Assembly: GCA_026120035.1 (NCBI GenBank)
Contig: JALRME010000027.1
Span: forward strand, 434,001-498,000
Direction of reading: 5' to 3'
DNA length: 64,000 bases
DNA from: Coleophoma eucalyptorum
Taxonomy: Eukaryota; Ascomycota; Leotiomycetes; Helotiales; Dermateaceae
Position numbers and translations under genes: made by a program. Below the pieces are notes generated by a model. The model saw only the letters and a program-made list of their open reading frames with translations, ran no database searches and was not told the DNA's origin. This document shows, piece by piece, positions 1 through 11,752 of this stretch (positions are counted from its first letter, which is position 1; every line of letters begins with the position of its first letter).

Positions 1-618
1 ATCAAGCTTGAGCTGTACTCTTCCGTACTGGAGATGTTACAACAATGGAGAACGGCCAGCCCCGTAAGTCGACCTTTGTCGTGGGCCTAGTCCCAGGGAT
101 ACAAGGTATCATGGGGAGACGAAGATAGCTATCCTCCAGCAAGTGGGACCAGCTTTAATCTGTTCTCCACGCTGCATCGAAGCCGTGACAAGTTGGGAAG
201 TGTAAAGCAAAATAAAAGGGCAGTCCCCTCGTCGATTCTTATCTTCCCGTTTGGCTAGCAATCTTCTCGAGAGCACTATTCGTTGTTCTAAGTTTCTAAG
301 TGCGCCTTCTTAAGCCTCCGTGCTGCTCGCTTGCTCCCATTTCAGCCTTCACTTTTACTTTACTACCACGCGATTCATCGGCTCCGACCGCTTCATCGCA
401 TCCTCCCACTATTTCCAACACCATCAAGTCCACTTGGTAGCCTTTATCTGAATTGGTTCAATTGAGTACAGCAGGATATAACTGCTCAAGCTGCATATTC
501 GAAGGATCTCCTTCTACTCATCCAAACCATCTCCGTTCACACTGCACAATCCCATCCCTTCGCATTCCAAGTCTCGCGAGCAATTTAACGCGTATTCACC
601 ACCATCTTGGGCTTCAAG
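1..618. other. upstream region of the permease gene
   Basis: No gene is supported here. The stretch is pyrimidine-rich towards its right end (many TTC, CTC and CATC runs), as expected for a fungal promoter and 5' leader. Short open frames are present but none has a coding look. Confidence 0.5.
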
Positions 619-2237
619 ATGGGTCCTTTCTCACGAAAAACGGACTTTGACGTTGAAGCTGCTCGGGAGAAGCATGCAAGCACTGATATCTCCACTCACG
701 ATATAAGCACCGACGATGGAGCTGTTCCAGCCGAGAATTTTGCTATAGGAGATAGTTGGTATGCAAGGACGCAACGTCTTGCTGGACGATTTGGTGTTGA
801 GCAGCGTGGCATTGAACGTGTCCCGGCTGAGGAGAGGAATGATACCGACATGTCTCAAGTTGGCACCTTGGTAAGCTACGGCCTATACAAGTCTCGTTCT
901 AGATTGCACGCTGACATGCGTCTCAGTGGCTTTCCGCAAACATGGTTGTCTCAGCCTTCGCTATCGGGGTTCTCGCACAACCGGTCTTTGGTCTTGGCTT
1001 CGTTGACACCATACTCGTGATTCTATTCGTGAACATCTTGGGCGTAATCCCAGTAGCCTTCTTCTCAACTTTCGGGCCACGCTTTGGACTTCGTCAGATG
1101 GTTCTGTCACGATTCTTCTTCGGCTGGTACGGCGTGAAGCTGATTGCTTTCTTCAATGTCCTCGCTTGCGTCGGCTGGTCGAGCGTCAACGTAATCGTTG
1201 GCGCACAACTCTTCAACGCAACTAACAGCAACATGCCAGGCTGGGCCGGCATCTTGGTCATCGCCGCTGGTACTCTTTTAATCACACTCTTCGGCTACAA
1301 GGTGGTGCACCTCTACGAGAAATGGTCCTGGATCCCTTGCTTTATCATCTTCCTGATTGTGCTTGGCCAATTTGCACACTCAGGCCAGTTCAATAACATC
1401 CCCATGGGCACTGGCAAGGCAGAGGCTGGAAACGTACTCTCATTTGCTGCGTCAGTATTCGGGTTCGCGGCAGGATGGACTTCGTTTGCTGCTGATTACA
1501 CCGTTTATATGCAAGAGAAGACCTCGCGGGTGAAAATCTTTTGTTGGACGTTTGCAGGCCTTATATTCCCACTGCTCTTCACCCAAATGCTTGGTGCCGC
1601 CGTCATGACTGCCTCAGTGAACAATGACGATTATGCACAAGGCTACAGCGACTCAGGAATCGGCGGCTTGCTATCCGCTGTGCTCGTACCACGCTTCGGC
1701 GCCTTCGGACGCTTCTGCCTCGTCATTCTCGCGCTTTCCATCGTCGCCAACAACTGCCCGAATATCTACTCCGTCTCTCTCTCTCTCCAAGTCATGGCGA
1801 AGAGATCGCAACGCATACCCCGCTTCATCTGGACATTCATCGGCACCATCATATATTGCGCCATCGCGATCCCAGGCTACTCGCACTTTGAATCCATCCT
1901 AGAGAACCTGATGCTGGTCATTGCCTTCTGGCTTGCGATCTACATCGGTATCACAGTCCCGGAGCACGTATTCTTCAAGCGCGGCATGGCCGGATACCAC
2001 CCGGAGCACTACATGGACAAGTCGAAGCTCCCACCGGGACTGGCAGCCATAACAGCGTTTGCCTTCGGTATCATGGGCGCGGTGCTCGGCATGGCGCAGA
2101 CATGGTGGACGGGCCCGATTGGAAAACTATGTGGTGCGGCTTTTGGTGGAGATATTGGATTTGAACTTGCCTTTGCCTTCGCGTCCACCTCGTATATCTG
2201 TTTGAGATATTGGGAACGAAGGGTCTTCGGTCGCTAG
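619..2237 (+). CDS. NCS1-family purine-cytosine permease (Fcy2/FcyB-like)
   Basis: Plasma-membrane proton symporter of the NCS1 family that takes up cytosine and purines. Two exons, 619..870 and 927..2237, are joined in phase 0 across a 56-nt intron (GTAAGC...CTCAG), giving 520 aa, normal for the family. The start is the ATG at 619; nothing upstream in frame has an ATG. After splicing the first helix reads WLSANMVVSAFAIGVLAQP, close to the usual Fcy2 signature. The next helices hold GVIPVAFFSTFGPRFGLRQM, the diagnostic NCS1 segment. A further conserved patch, FAADYTVYM, lies near residue 275. About twelve hydrophobic segments follow a soluble N-terminal tail of roughly 80 residues that is acidic in its first half. 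Family is confident; the exact substrate (cytosine, adenine, hypoxanthine) cannot be read from sequence alone. Confidence 0.93.
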
Positions 2238-3258
2238 AAGTAACTCATTTTTCATCTTTTGTTCGTTGCTCGTTTTGCTCTTGAATTCCCTCATTTTGCG
2301 AGACTTTCTGGGCCGGTTCGGCCTTCGTTTTGCGAGACTTGCTGGGTTGGTTCGAGTCTTCGTGTCATTCATTTTCTGGTGGAGTACGGAGAAAACAAAA
2401 AGGGAAGGGGAAAAAGACTTTTGCTTGACGGCAGGCTTGTATGTGCGTCTATTGCTGGCATCTATATATTTAAGTATGTATGTACGTATGTGGCTACATG
2501 GGATAGGAGAAGACTGTTAGGTGTACATCGCTTTAACCTACTGGAGAAGCGTCAGAGAGAAGCGAAGGAGAAGAAGTGAGCTAGGGGAACGGTCTAACTC
2601 CAAGACCAAATCCGCAGTACATACCCAACATTTATCTATACAAGACACAGACAGACGTCTATCTTTCCATCTACATACTCCAATTCCCTTCAAGTGTTTG
2701 ATTTATAAACTCTACACCTCCCGTTTGCTCCAAATCCTGCAAGCACTTCCTCTACCCGAGCGGTTAAGCGAGCAAAGCTCGATGTAGTTGGTGTTGTGAG
2801 TTAGGCGACCTGATTATGTCCGTAGGATAGGGAGGAATACTACGAGTTCCTTGTCCTGCCTCGCCTTGTCTAAGAAATAAAGGACGACCAAGGACTTTTT
2901 GTATTCTCTTCCCGCTCCTTGGGGGTCTTAGGCTGTGTCTTGCCTTGGGTTGCAAACTGCAAGCATGCTAGTGAGCAAGGTCAAGTGTGAAATCAGCAGG
3001 AGACAGCCAAGCATATGGCCTTCGCAAGCTTGACCAAGTTAGTGATGACGCAAAAGATAGTAGCAGGCCATAGATTAATCACTCAGTAAAAGGTATGTAT
3101 CACCAAAGACAGTAAGTAAACAAGTCAAAACCACGGGAGAAATTTCATTTTTCCGCGAATCCTTCGATTCTCGGCTCTCATTCCCACTTCCAAACAAGTC
3201 AAGACAAGACTTATCGTCTAATCTCATGTTTGACAAGAGAGACATATTAGAGTACTCC

Positions 3259-3321
<63 letters not shown>

Positions 3322-3721
3322 CCCCCCTCTCTCTCTACCTGCCTCTTGCCTCTTTTCCACGCGATGCAAAATATCCCCTTCCTCAAAAATATATCGCTCT
3401 TCAATAATAATAATAATAAACCGAAAAACATGAATCAAGAGTCATTTCTACCCCTTTTCATAAACGCCAAAGAAAGATAAAAACTGAGGAGGTTGAATAA
3501 CCAAACATGAAAAGAGAGAAGACAAAGAATCCACTTCGTGCTCATATGCTTCGCTACCCATATACAAAAAGACGATGACAGGGGTAAAAGGGACAAAATA
3601 TGTATAGACTGTGACTCCAAATTTGGGAATCAATAGTCGAAGAAGAAAGGAGAAATAAGTCGGGAGCACAAAACATTAGGTACGATATCCTTGAAAAAAG
3701 GGGCAATTATGACGATTCATC
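2238..3721. other. intergenic between convergent permease and Spa2 genes
   Basis: Converging 3' ends of the two flanking genes. It holds a long CT microsatellite, a short AAT repeat at about 3403-3420, and AT-rich sequence probably serving as 3' UTRs. Open frames crossing the CT tract encode only Leu-Ser or Arg-Glu repeats and are not genes. Confidence 0.6.
3259..3338. repeat. (CT)n microsatellite with internal C-run
   Basis: Perfect CT dinucleotides run from about 3269 to 3318. A run of nine C follows, then a few more CT units. The tract lies between two convergent genes. Confidence 0.95.
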
Positions 3722-6667
3722 TCAGTCAGCTTCACCACCACCATCAATTATGTCAACTCTGAGCACCAACTCCTTCGTATCGCGAGCAATCTCAAACGCA
3801 ATAGGTGGGAGACTCTGGTTCCAAGCTCTCCACTCGCGTTCACTCTCATCGTCGTCTCTACCTTCATCTGCAATGGCTCTGCCTTCCTCTCCGGCAATTA
3901 TCAAACGTTGCCTACTGCTGTTCAGCTTTGTTAGGATCGGCTCTGCTTGAATTCGAAGCTCGGTGTTACCCGTGCTTGACATGGCGGTCTGGGTGGAGTT
4001 AACGACGTTGCCGACTACATCAGCGATAGCCCTGATTTGATTTGAAATGGCTGTGATGCCCCCTTCAGAACGGATGGATGATACGAGGGCTTGAATATTT
4101 TGGACAAGGACCGCTGTCTGGTCCTCAAGGTAGATCTATCATCATCAGTATTTTGATTTACACATTATTTTTTCGCGGTCTATGCATACCTTGAGCTCTT
4201 CAACATCGCTTTCTTCAGTTCTGATGCCGAACCCTGTTCCCATTGGCATTGCAGGGGCTGATTTGTTTACATTCAGTCCATTCGGGGCTCCTCTTGACCC
4301 TGGCCGTCCAGACCAAGCACCCTTGCTTGTGCTCCTCGGACGCATGTTTGACATTCTTGATTCCCTTGGTGAGTTGACTGGACTGTACATTGACGAATCT
4401 GCACTTGAGCGGTCTCTAAGACCCATGAAAATCGGAGGTGGAGCCATACTGTCTTGTTCAGGGTCACGTACTGGGAAGAAGCCAGTCTTGTCTACCGGAG
4501 CAAGCATTCCATCGTCGTCATCATCCAGCTCGCCAGCTGGGGTAGGTCTGATCTTAACAGTTCGGACAAGTTCCACCACTGCAAGCGTAAGATGCGATGC
4601 TGCAGCATCCAGTAATGAGACTGGGGAAAGGCCGTTGGCGCCAGCATAGTTCTTTGTAGCCGTGATCAGGTTATTTGCCGTTCCGGATATCCTTGACTTC
4701 AACTTAGCTCTCTCCTGAGCGATTTGCTCATTTGCCGCTGGACTCTCATCAATATCTTGGGTGATATTTCTTACGTTAACAATGACAGCCTTCATGAACT
4801 CTGTGACCCGCGAGGTATCATCAGCGCGAGCAACTTGAAGAAGTTCATCAATGGAGATTTGGAATTTGGTAACGTGGACGTCCTTGACTAGCCCATTCTC
4901 TTCCGTGAAGCCACTGTCCCTGGTGTATTTGGAAGCATCTTGTTGTATCGAAAGCCCGATAGAAGAAGCCCGAAGAGTACGTAATTGAGTCTTCGTTCTC
5001 GCATATCGATTTCTCCAGTCCTGAACCTCTTGTTCCAATCGATTGATGGTGTTGGTGAGCTCCTCTTCCCGCTCATAAGAAGCACCACTTCGTTCCGACA
5101 GCACCCGCATCTCCTTCAAGAAATTTTGAGCATCCCTTCTAACCTCATCTGTAACTTTCTGTTGTTCCATCAGCTCCCCTCTGAGCTCTTCGTTCTCGAG
5201 CTGAAGGTCTGCATCTGCAAGACTCTTGTTACCGCTACCCTTGCCACCGCCACCATTGGATCGGAGCTCTTCAATCTCGGCACGCAAATCTCTCTCCGTG
5301 CTAGCTTGCGACGCCCTAACGCGATCAAGTTCAGATTGAAGAGTGTCGTTCAAGTTCTGTGCATCTGCTACCGCATTCTCCAAGTTTAGTCTTAGATTCG
5401 TCCATTCCTTCTTTTCTGCATCCAGTGTCGTTGATCGATTCCGTTCTCCATCGAGAGCATTTGCGAGTTCATCATCCTTTTGTTTCAGGGTATCTTCCAT
5501 GGCATCTAGCTTTTCTCGTAACTCGGCAACTTGTTGCTGATAGTCATCAATAAGTTTTTTATCCGTCTGTGGACGGTCAGTAAGCTTTATAGCCATCAGC
5601 ACAGTTTACTTTACCTCTGAGCCTCCTGAGCTCTTTCCAGAAGAACTCCTCTTTCTCTCCCTTTGTCCTGCAGCACCCTCTAAGTTGAAAGAACTGCCTT
5701 CTTCCTCGTCGTCTTCCCCTCCAGTCTGATCATCGTCATCCTCGACCATTGTGCTCTTGTTTGGAACCAGGGTATTGCTTTGAAATGTCTTGGGAGTAGG
5801 ACGTCCGAAGTCTCCAGGAGGAACGCCGGGTGAAGGAGGTATTCCGCCATTTTGTGGTCCCATTCGTGGCCCGTTCCGTGATTCACTTCGCATTGAGTAA
5901 CCTGCGATAGAACTTGCATCTGATGGAGGACGCATGCCTCGTGGAGCTCCACTAATTGATGTTCCATTTCTGCTAGGAGGTCCGCGCATTGAGTTGGCAG
6001 GACTTCCTACCCGACTCAAATCTCCTCCAGCAAACCGGGGGAACCTCCTTTCCAGTTCGAAAAACACGTCTGTTGCTAAGTCTCGGAATCGAGGCGGGGG
6101 TAGGGTGGAAAGTTTCTGGCGAGCCTGATTTCGCTTTGGGTGGAAATCCTTTTCTGGTAGGAGATATGGCGGAGTTCTGCTATCTGCTCCATTTGGCGTC
6201 CTCCTCCCATTTTGTTGTCTTCGCAGAAGTTCATCAAAAACATCGGTACTTAATTCCTGGAATTGCACAGAGGAAAGTCGTAGGAGCTTATCGCGCGCCC
6301 TGTTTGGTCTTGGGTTTCCCTTCTCATCTCTTAGGGATTGTGCCAGGTATTTCTTCAACGCGACGTAGTGTTCTGATAGTATGGCCTCGAATTGCTCATT
6401 TGTCATAGACATTTTCCTCCCATTTGTCCCAACACTTGACCGTGCTATTGAAGCCGGAGGTGACGGTCCCCCAGGACTCCCAGGCGCGGGGGGAAAGCCA
6501 TTCATCGTACCGTTCGAGCCACTCGATATAGGCGGTGAAGCAAGATTTCCTCTGTTGTTGAGGGGATTCGGCGAGTAGGCGGGATCCGTGTCGTTCTGGT
6601 ATTTCGAGACTGACCATTCGCTTCCTCCTATTGAGACTGGCGATAGAGGGCCATTTCGACCGTTCAT
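3722..6667 (-). CDS. spa2: Spa2-like polarisome scaffold protein
   Basis: Scaffold of the polarisome at the hyphal tip; in yeasts Spa2 gathers MAPK-pathway kinases and the formin at growth sites. Three exons in transcript order (6667..5615, 5566..4190, 4135..3722) are joined in phase 0 across introns of 48 and 54 nt, giving 947 aa. The first intron has the branch site TACTGAC. The start chosen is the ATG at 6667; the in-frame GTG 30 nt upstream is not needed. Residues about 85-212 hold two Spa2-homology (GIT-SHD) repeats: FEAILSEHYVALKKYL with a second half FQELSTDVFDELLRR, and FHPKRNQARQKLSTLPPPRF with LATDVFFELERRF. Residues about 355-560 form a heptad-rich coiled coil. The C-terminal third has the helical Spa2 C-terminal region. 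Low-complexity Ser/Pro/Asn linkers join the parts. Confidence 0.93.
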
Positions 6668-8712
6668 TGCTCCTCTATGGATTGTGTGATCCTCCACCCG
6701 CGCAAGCGTTTGCCTGCGTTCCCTTTGTCCTTTGTATGAAGGGATAAAGCCTCCAGCACGCTTTAGTGGGGACTGAAAGACGATTGTTCAACAGCCGGGT
6801 CGGATTAAGGTCGCTCAGGTACAGATACCAATGCTTCAGTTTGCAACGTCAGAGAGCTGTGAAACGGCAACAAATGCTTGTCGTCTGAGCAAAGCGGTTA
6901 GCTCTTCGGTTGGTGGTTGCTCCTTGGATCGCGTGTGGTCGAGTATGAATCAGAATGGTGGACCGGGTCGTACAAGACAGTGGACTGAAATGTTGCACAG
7001 CTGGCAATGGCAATGCGACAATGATGAGAGAGAAGAAAGAAAATGAGGAAAGGTTCGGGGTCTAATTCCGTAGAGAGAAGGGCTGGATTCGAAGGAGATC
7101 GTGCTCTCAGATTGGCATAACCCCCTTTCTGATTATTGCTTGCCCACCTGCTAGCCGGACGGTTGCAAAGGCACTACGATCCCGGCGCTAAGCTTCCAAG
7201 CTAATGCTGACAGGATAGGACGAGCGTGGGAGCTTGTTGGCCACAAATCCAGGTCCAGGGGAAATGAAATGGACAAGAGTGCACGATGGTAGAAAAACAC
7301 ACAGCTGCAGAGGGTTGAGAAGACAAACACTCGAACACCAAAAAAAAGAGCATCCCACCGGGCTGGTCTTTGCATCTGGGCCTCCAAATTGCCTACCAAT
7401 CCAGCCCCCTGCCCTGCTGGCTGCCGGGTAGGGATAAGATAATTTCGCTTTGAAGGCATAAAATCAATCCTGCTCACGCGTCGTCGGAGGCTTTGAAGTT
7501 AATCTCTGCGGAGCATGAACATGACGGTGCCCTTGAAAGTGACTGTAATTCGACACGAGTTTTGTCTCCTTGAAGACTGGTAGAGCGCATGGTAGGTGGT
7601 CTTCCTCGGCTGTGGCGACTTCCTTTATCGAGCACAGGCGCCAATAGTTAGGGACACTTTGATAGTCGACTTCATCACTGACCAAGCCCTCAACCACAAC
7701 AACCAAAGCCACTTCTACGGAAGGTCTCCAAACAATCGAGGGGGCATCATTTCTACATACTGCGAAGCCAAGCGCACTTTAGTCACTCGGTCATCGCTCA
7801 AGTGAGGAGAGTCTTGCTTCCCAGTCTCATCAACGGCTGCATATTTCGGGGCAGAGCATTCACAATGGCGATCCACTTTCTTCTAGAATAACTTTCGGTC
7901 GTTTGATTCGCACAGCGGATACACTGGTTGGTTGAGTGCCAGGTACAGAGAACGGCAAGGTACAGTAACTATAAGCTGACTGGGGGTTAGAATCGTTGGT
8001 CAAATTAGCCAACCAACCGCCATCCCCAGACTGTTCGTTCCTGTCTCTCCAGTCCGTGGACACGCTACACTCTTAATGATTGGTGAAGTAAGTAGGGTGT
8101 GTGATGGAAGAACCTTTTCTACTTCACGAGAAAACACGTCAAACACGTCAAACACGACGCGACTCCACCGGAGTCTCCCTTTCGCCAGCCTATTGCGCGA
8201 AAGTAGAAATTGAAGATGGGTGAGAGTTCTGGAAAGCTTGTAATGCTCACGCGTGATCGTCACCCCTGACGGAGACAATCCTAGACTGACTCTCCGTTGT
8301 ATTATAGACGGGAGAACAACTTTGGAAATTTGGAAGGGGTGATGGAAGAAGAGACACTGTAAGCCTGGGCCCTTGAATATTAGGAGCTCAATTACTGAAA
8401 TGGTTTCAGTACATATACGGTAACGAGGCGAAGTCGCCGTTGCTGAACCATTTTGGTGTTTGCGAATGCCGATCTCGTCTGATAAACCACATCATTTCCT
8501 ATCAAGTCACGTTGCTGAGGCGTCTCTTGATAATGTAAGGGTCTTTAATTGCGCAATCTTTATGCTCTAAGACCAATATGGTGACAGTGCTTGAAATCGA
8601 ACATGATCATCAGTCATCAGCCTTATCCCGGTCTGCCATTTCGGCGCCGTGCTGTGGGTATCTATCTCTGTCCCCAACGCCATTCCCAAATATCAGACTT
8701 CATAAACATATC
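6668..8712. other. intergenic; Spa2 promoter and Ssu72 3' region
   Basis: About 2 kb with no gene I can support. Several open frames of 60-108 codons exist on both strands but lack domain features, conserved composition or a splice context. A small direct repeat of a CACGTCAAA unit sits near 8131-8150. Confidence 0.5.
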
Positions 8713-9548
8713 TCAGAACCATCCCAAGGTCCATACCGCCGGTAGGTTTGGCCATCTCTCCTGCCAGGCGCCGATGATTTCAGGCACTCTTTCATCAAAG
8801 CCACTTCTGCTTGCAGCTCCTCCACTATCAAAGCCAACCGGATCGGCCTTTCTCTCCTCAGCAGCAGCTTTGTTTAGCGAGTCTGCGAGGTCCAATATAC
8901 CACGCCCTCCGACCAAAGCTTCCTCGGCATTATCCTTAATGTCCACGTTGATAATATGCACCGGGCGATTTAGAGGTGAACCGCGATTAAGCAAATCATC
9001 CACAACTGCATCCCAGCATCGCTCTTCGCACGTGATAACAACATCTACAACGCCTCCCTCTACTCCTTCACCACCCTTTTCTGAAATCTTTGACCCCATT
9101 CGTGGCATACCTACTTGCCAATCCTGCCACCTCTCTGGCCCCCATTTGACGTTCCGATTTCGATCCAACATGGTCAGGAGACCATTAGCCTTGTAAAGAC
9201 GAGAGTCTTGAGATTCTAGCTCCTTATACATGCTGTCATAAGAGGTTTTGTTGAACTGGTAGACATTCGGTTGCGAGATAGAGGGTCCCGGAAGACGGAC
9301 AAGAGAACCAGTACCGAAGGAAATGACGGGGTAATGGGCTGCAGCTAGTCGAAGATGTGATTCCATGGACCTGATAATATGTCAATAGCCCACCCCGAAT
9401 GAGAGTGAATTGCTCAGACGAACCTATTATTGTTACTCGCACAAACTGTGCAAAATTTAAGTTTGAAGTCTTCCAAATCGGAGTGTTCGCCATTTGTTAC
9501 GAGTTGACCGGTGGCAGCAGCGCCGTTGACCGGAGGTACTTGAGTCAT
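8713..9548 (-). CDS. ssu72: RNA polymerase II CTD phosphatase Ssu72
   Basis: Nuclear phosphatase removing phosphate from Ser5 and Ser7 of the Pol II C-terminal repeat, and part of the cleavage-polyadenylation machinery. Two exons, 9548..9424 and 9370..8713, are joined over a 53-nt intron to give 260 aa. The intron falls inside the Arg codon of the active-site loop. After splicing the loop reads C36-ASNNN-R42-S, the CX5R(S) signature of this low-molecular-weight-phosphatase-like family. The next stretch, [20 protein letters not shown], is also strongly conserved. The catalytic Asp probably lies in the C-terminal half ([14 protein letters not shown]). The N-terminal tail of about 30 residues is typical of filamentous fungi and longer than in yeast. 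The start is the ATG at 9548; without exon 1 the catalytic Cys would be lost, so the two-exon model is well supported. Confidence 0.94.
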
Positions 9549-11752
9549 AGCCGCGGCGTCCCAAATGTGTTGAAGGAATAAAAATTGCGGATGTGCTGGT
9601 TCAGAGGCTTCGCATCAGACTGGATGATCTGTCACGAGTCTAAGGTGTACGAGGCTGATTCTCGAGTCAGTAAAATGCCAACAGCGCATTACATTGAGAT
9701 TCGATAGCATGTAGTGAAAGCATTCAGGTAAGTTGTATATTAAGTTGTAAAAGATTGTCTCATCACGGGGTATAAGACAGCTCCAATAAAGGGTTCATCA
9801 GGTTGCTAGGGGGGACAGCAGAGGGAATGGAATAGATGGAAGATGCTTACTGGAGATGGCACTCATTCTTGGTGTGCCTTCTGCCTCGTGTCGTGTGGTT
9901 TTTTTGGTGTAGTGGTAGGTGTTTGAGATGTGAGTGGTAGAAAAGAAGGAGGCTCTAAAATTGGCGAATATTCTGCACGACCTTTAGCGCCCACAGCTCG
10001 GCGCTTCGGCGTTTAGCAGCGGGGATACTTCCCAGACCTTCCTCAGGCACATAACACAAGGCGACTTGCTTGTGTCTCGGTGACATGTTTGTTACTGTAC
10101 CTAGTCTCTACAAGCCGGACGGATTGAATAGTCAGGTTGGTGTAGAGGAAGAAACATATCATGGTTTAATCCCACCTCCCCAAGGCATGCCCAAGGAGTA
10201 ATTATCTGCTCCTAAGGAGCTGAGGAGCAAAGGGCCAGCTGCAGCCGCTTTATCTTTCCCAGACTTGTCGAGTATCACCGACATGAAGGCGTCAGTTCAT
10301 CAACAATCCCTTTTCTCCCCGCGAATCATATGCTCTCCAGCCCCCTTAAGGCAGCCAGCGCGGAGAGCCAAATGCGGACGAATTCGTTTATGAAACAATT
10401 AAAATGCGCGCGTTGCCACTTTGAGAAGGATGCCCTCGCGGCGAAGGGCTATTACTGTACTACAGTAGTATCCAGTGTCGTACTACAGGTACTACTTGTA
10501 CCGACCGAACGACAACGGCGGGCGGGCAGTGCAGCATAGTCGAGTCGCTGATGTCCCTTTTTCAGATCCCTCAAATATTAGGATGCTTGGTCACTTCCGA
10601 CACGTACTATAATGCGCGCACTAACCTCTCTGTGATCTAATCGTTGTAGTGCCTGTTCTACCTTGATTGTTCCTCAATCCCGCATTTCAATCCTACAACA
10701 AGAGGATGAATGTTAACCGCTCTCTTCGAGGGCCGATGGTCACGTGTGGGTCTCGTCCGGCAGCGGGGTTACCCTGTGTGATTTGTGAAAGCTTTCAAAC
10801 GTTTCGGCGCTTCGCTGCACTGGAGTTATGGAAAGGAAATACCGTGGAAGTGTAAATCGGGGTTTTTTATTGACTTTACTGTCTTCGCCCTAAGCTTGCT
10901 CTACCTTACATATTTCATGGCTGTGGCTCCAAAAATCTGATCGCATCCGTCCAAGTCGAGTCAACCATTCTTTTACTAGTTCTATATACCCTTCACTCCT
11001 TTTAGTGGCACCCCTAGCTCGAGTCGCCTTGTGATCTGGGTACTGCACCTCTAACTGCATTGCTACTGTACCTTACCACCTTACCAACTCATCTTTTCAT
11101 CGTGAGCCTCAAGTCTTGGTGCTACTTTGCCTGGCCTTTCATATAATCCGAAATCGCATCGAAGTTCAAGAGAAAGGCGGCGTTCCCAACCTCTAGTTGG
11201 GTCTTTTACCACCAGTCCCCTACTACCTCTGCAGCCAACCCTCCTGGGTCCTAATCGCCGAAATCCGCCTGAAAGATCAGATCTGTCGGTGGTCTGTCCT
11301 CGAGATTCCATCAACCTGGTCCTGATACCTATTCCAACTTGCCTGCACCTAATCGCTCACACAGCCGCAACTTGTCTCGTCCTCAAGTCCATCTCCGTCT
11401 CATCTGGCAGCGCGTTTGTCGCGCTAATCCTTCTTGTCACTGCAACTTTTCTGACATATTCCTGGGTGTTACGCAACTTCCAAATTACGCAACTTCCCTT
11501 CTGACACCTTCCCGACCTCCGTCTCCACCCCGGACCGTTGAAGAAAACTTCCATAAGGATTGTCCGAACAACATTGGGAACGCATTGAAATCACTTCACG
11601 CGCTTCTCTGCCTATTTGGTCGTTAGTGGGGATAACAGGAGCTTGCTGAGCAGGCGATTGTCAGCTTTGGCACACCCAGGTGAAGAGGATAACGGGCGCA
11701 TACTTCTTATCTCGAACTGCCTCTCTCACCTTTGCGCGCAACTGCTTTCAGA
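9549..11752. other. divergent promoter region, Ssu72 and SH3 adaptor
   Basis: A 2.2-kb stretch between divergent genes. The last 700 nt are rich in CCTC and CTTC, as in a long fungal promoter or leader, and carry several short upstream open frames before the ATG at 11753. Nothing else is recognisable. Confidence 0.5.

Noticed and set aside
3075..3438. Arg-Glu or Leu-Ser repeat proteins near 3.3 kb
   Set aside because: They are readings of the CT microsatellite.
7151..7477. 108-codon minus-strand frame between Spa2 and Ssu72
   Set aside because: No domain, biased composition, and no splice or start context; probably chance.
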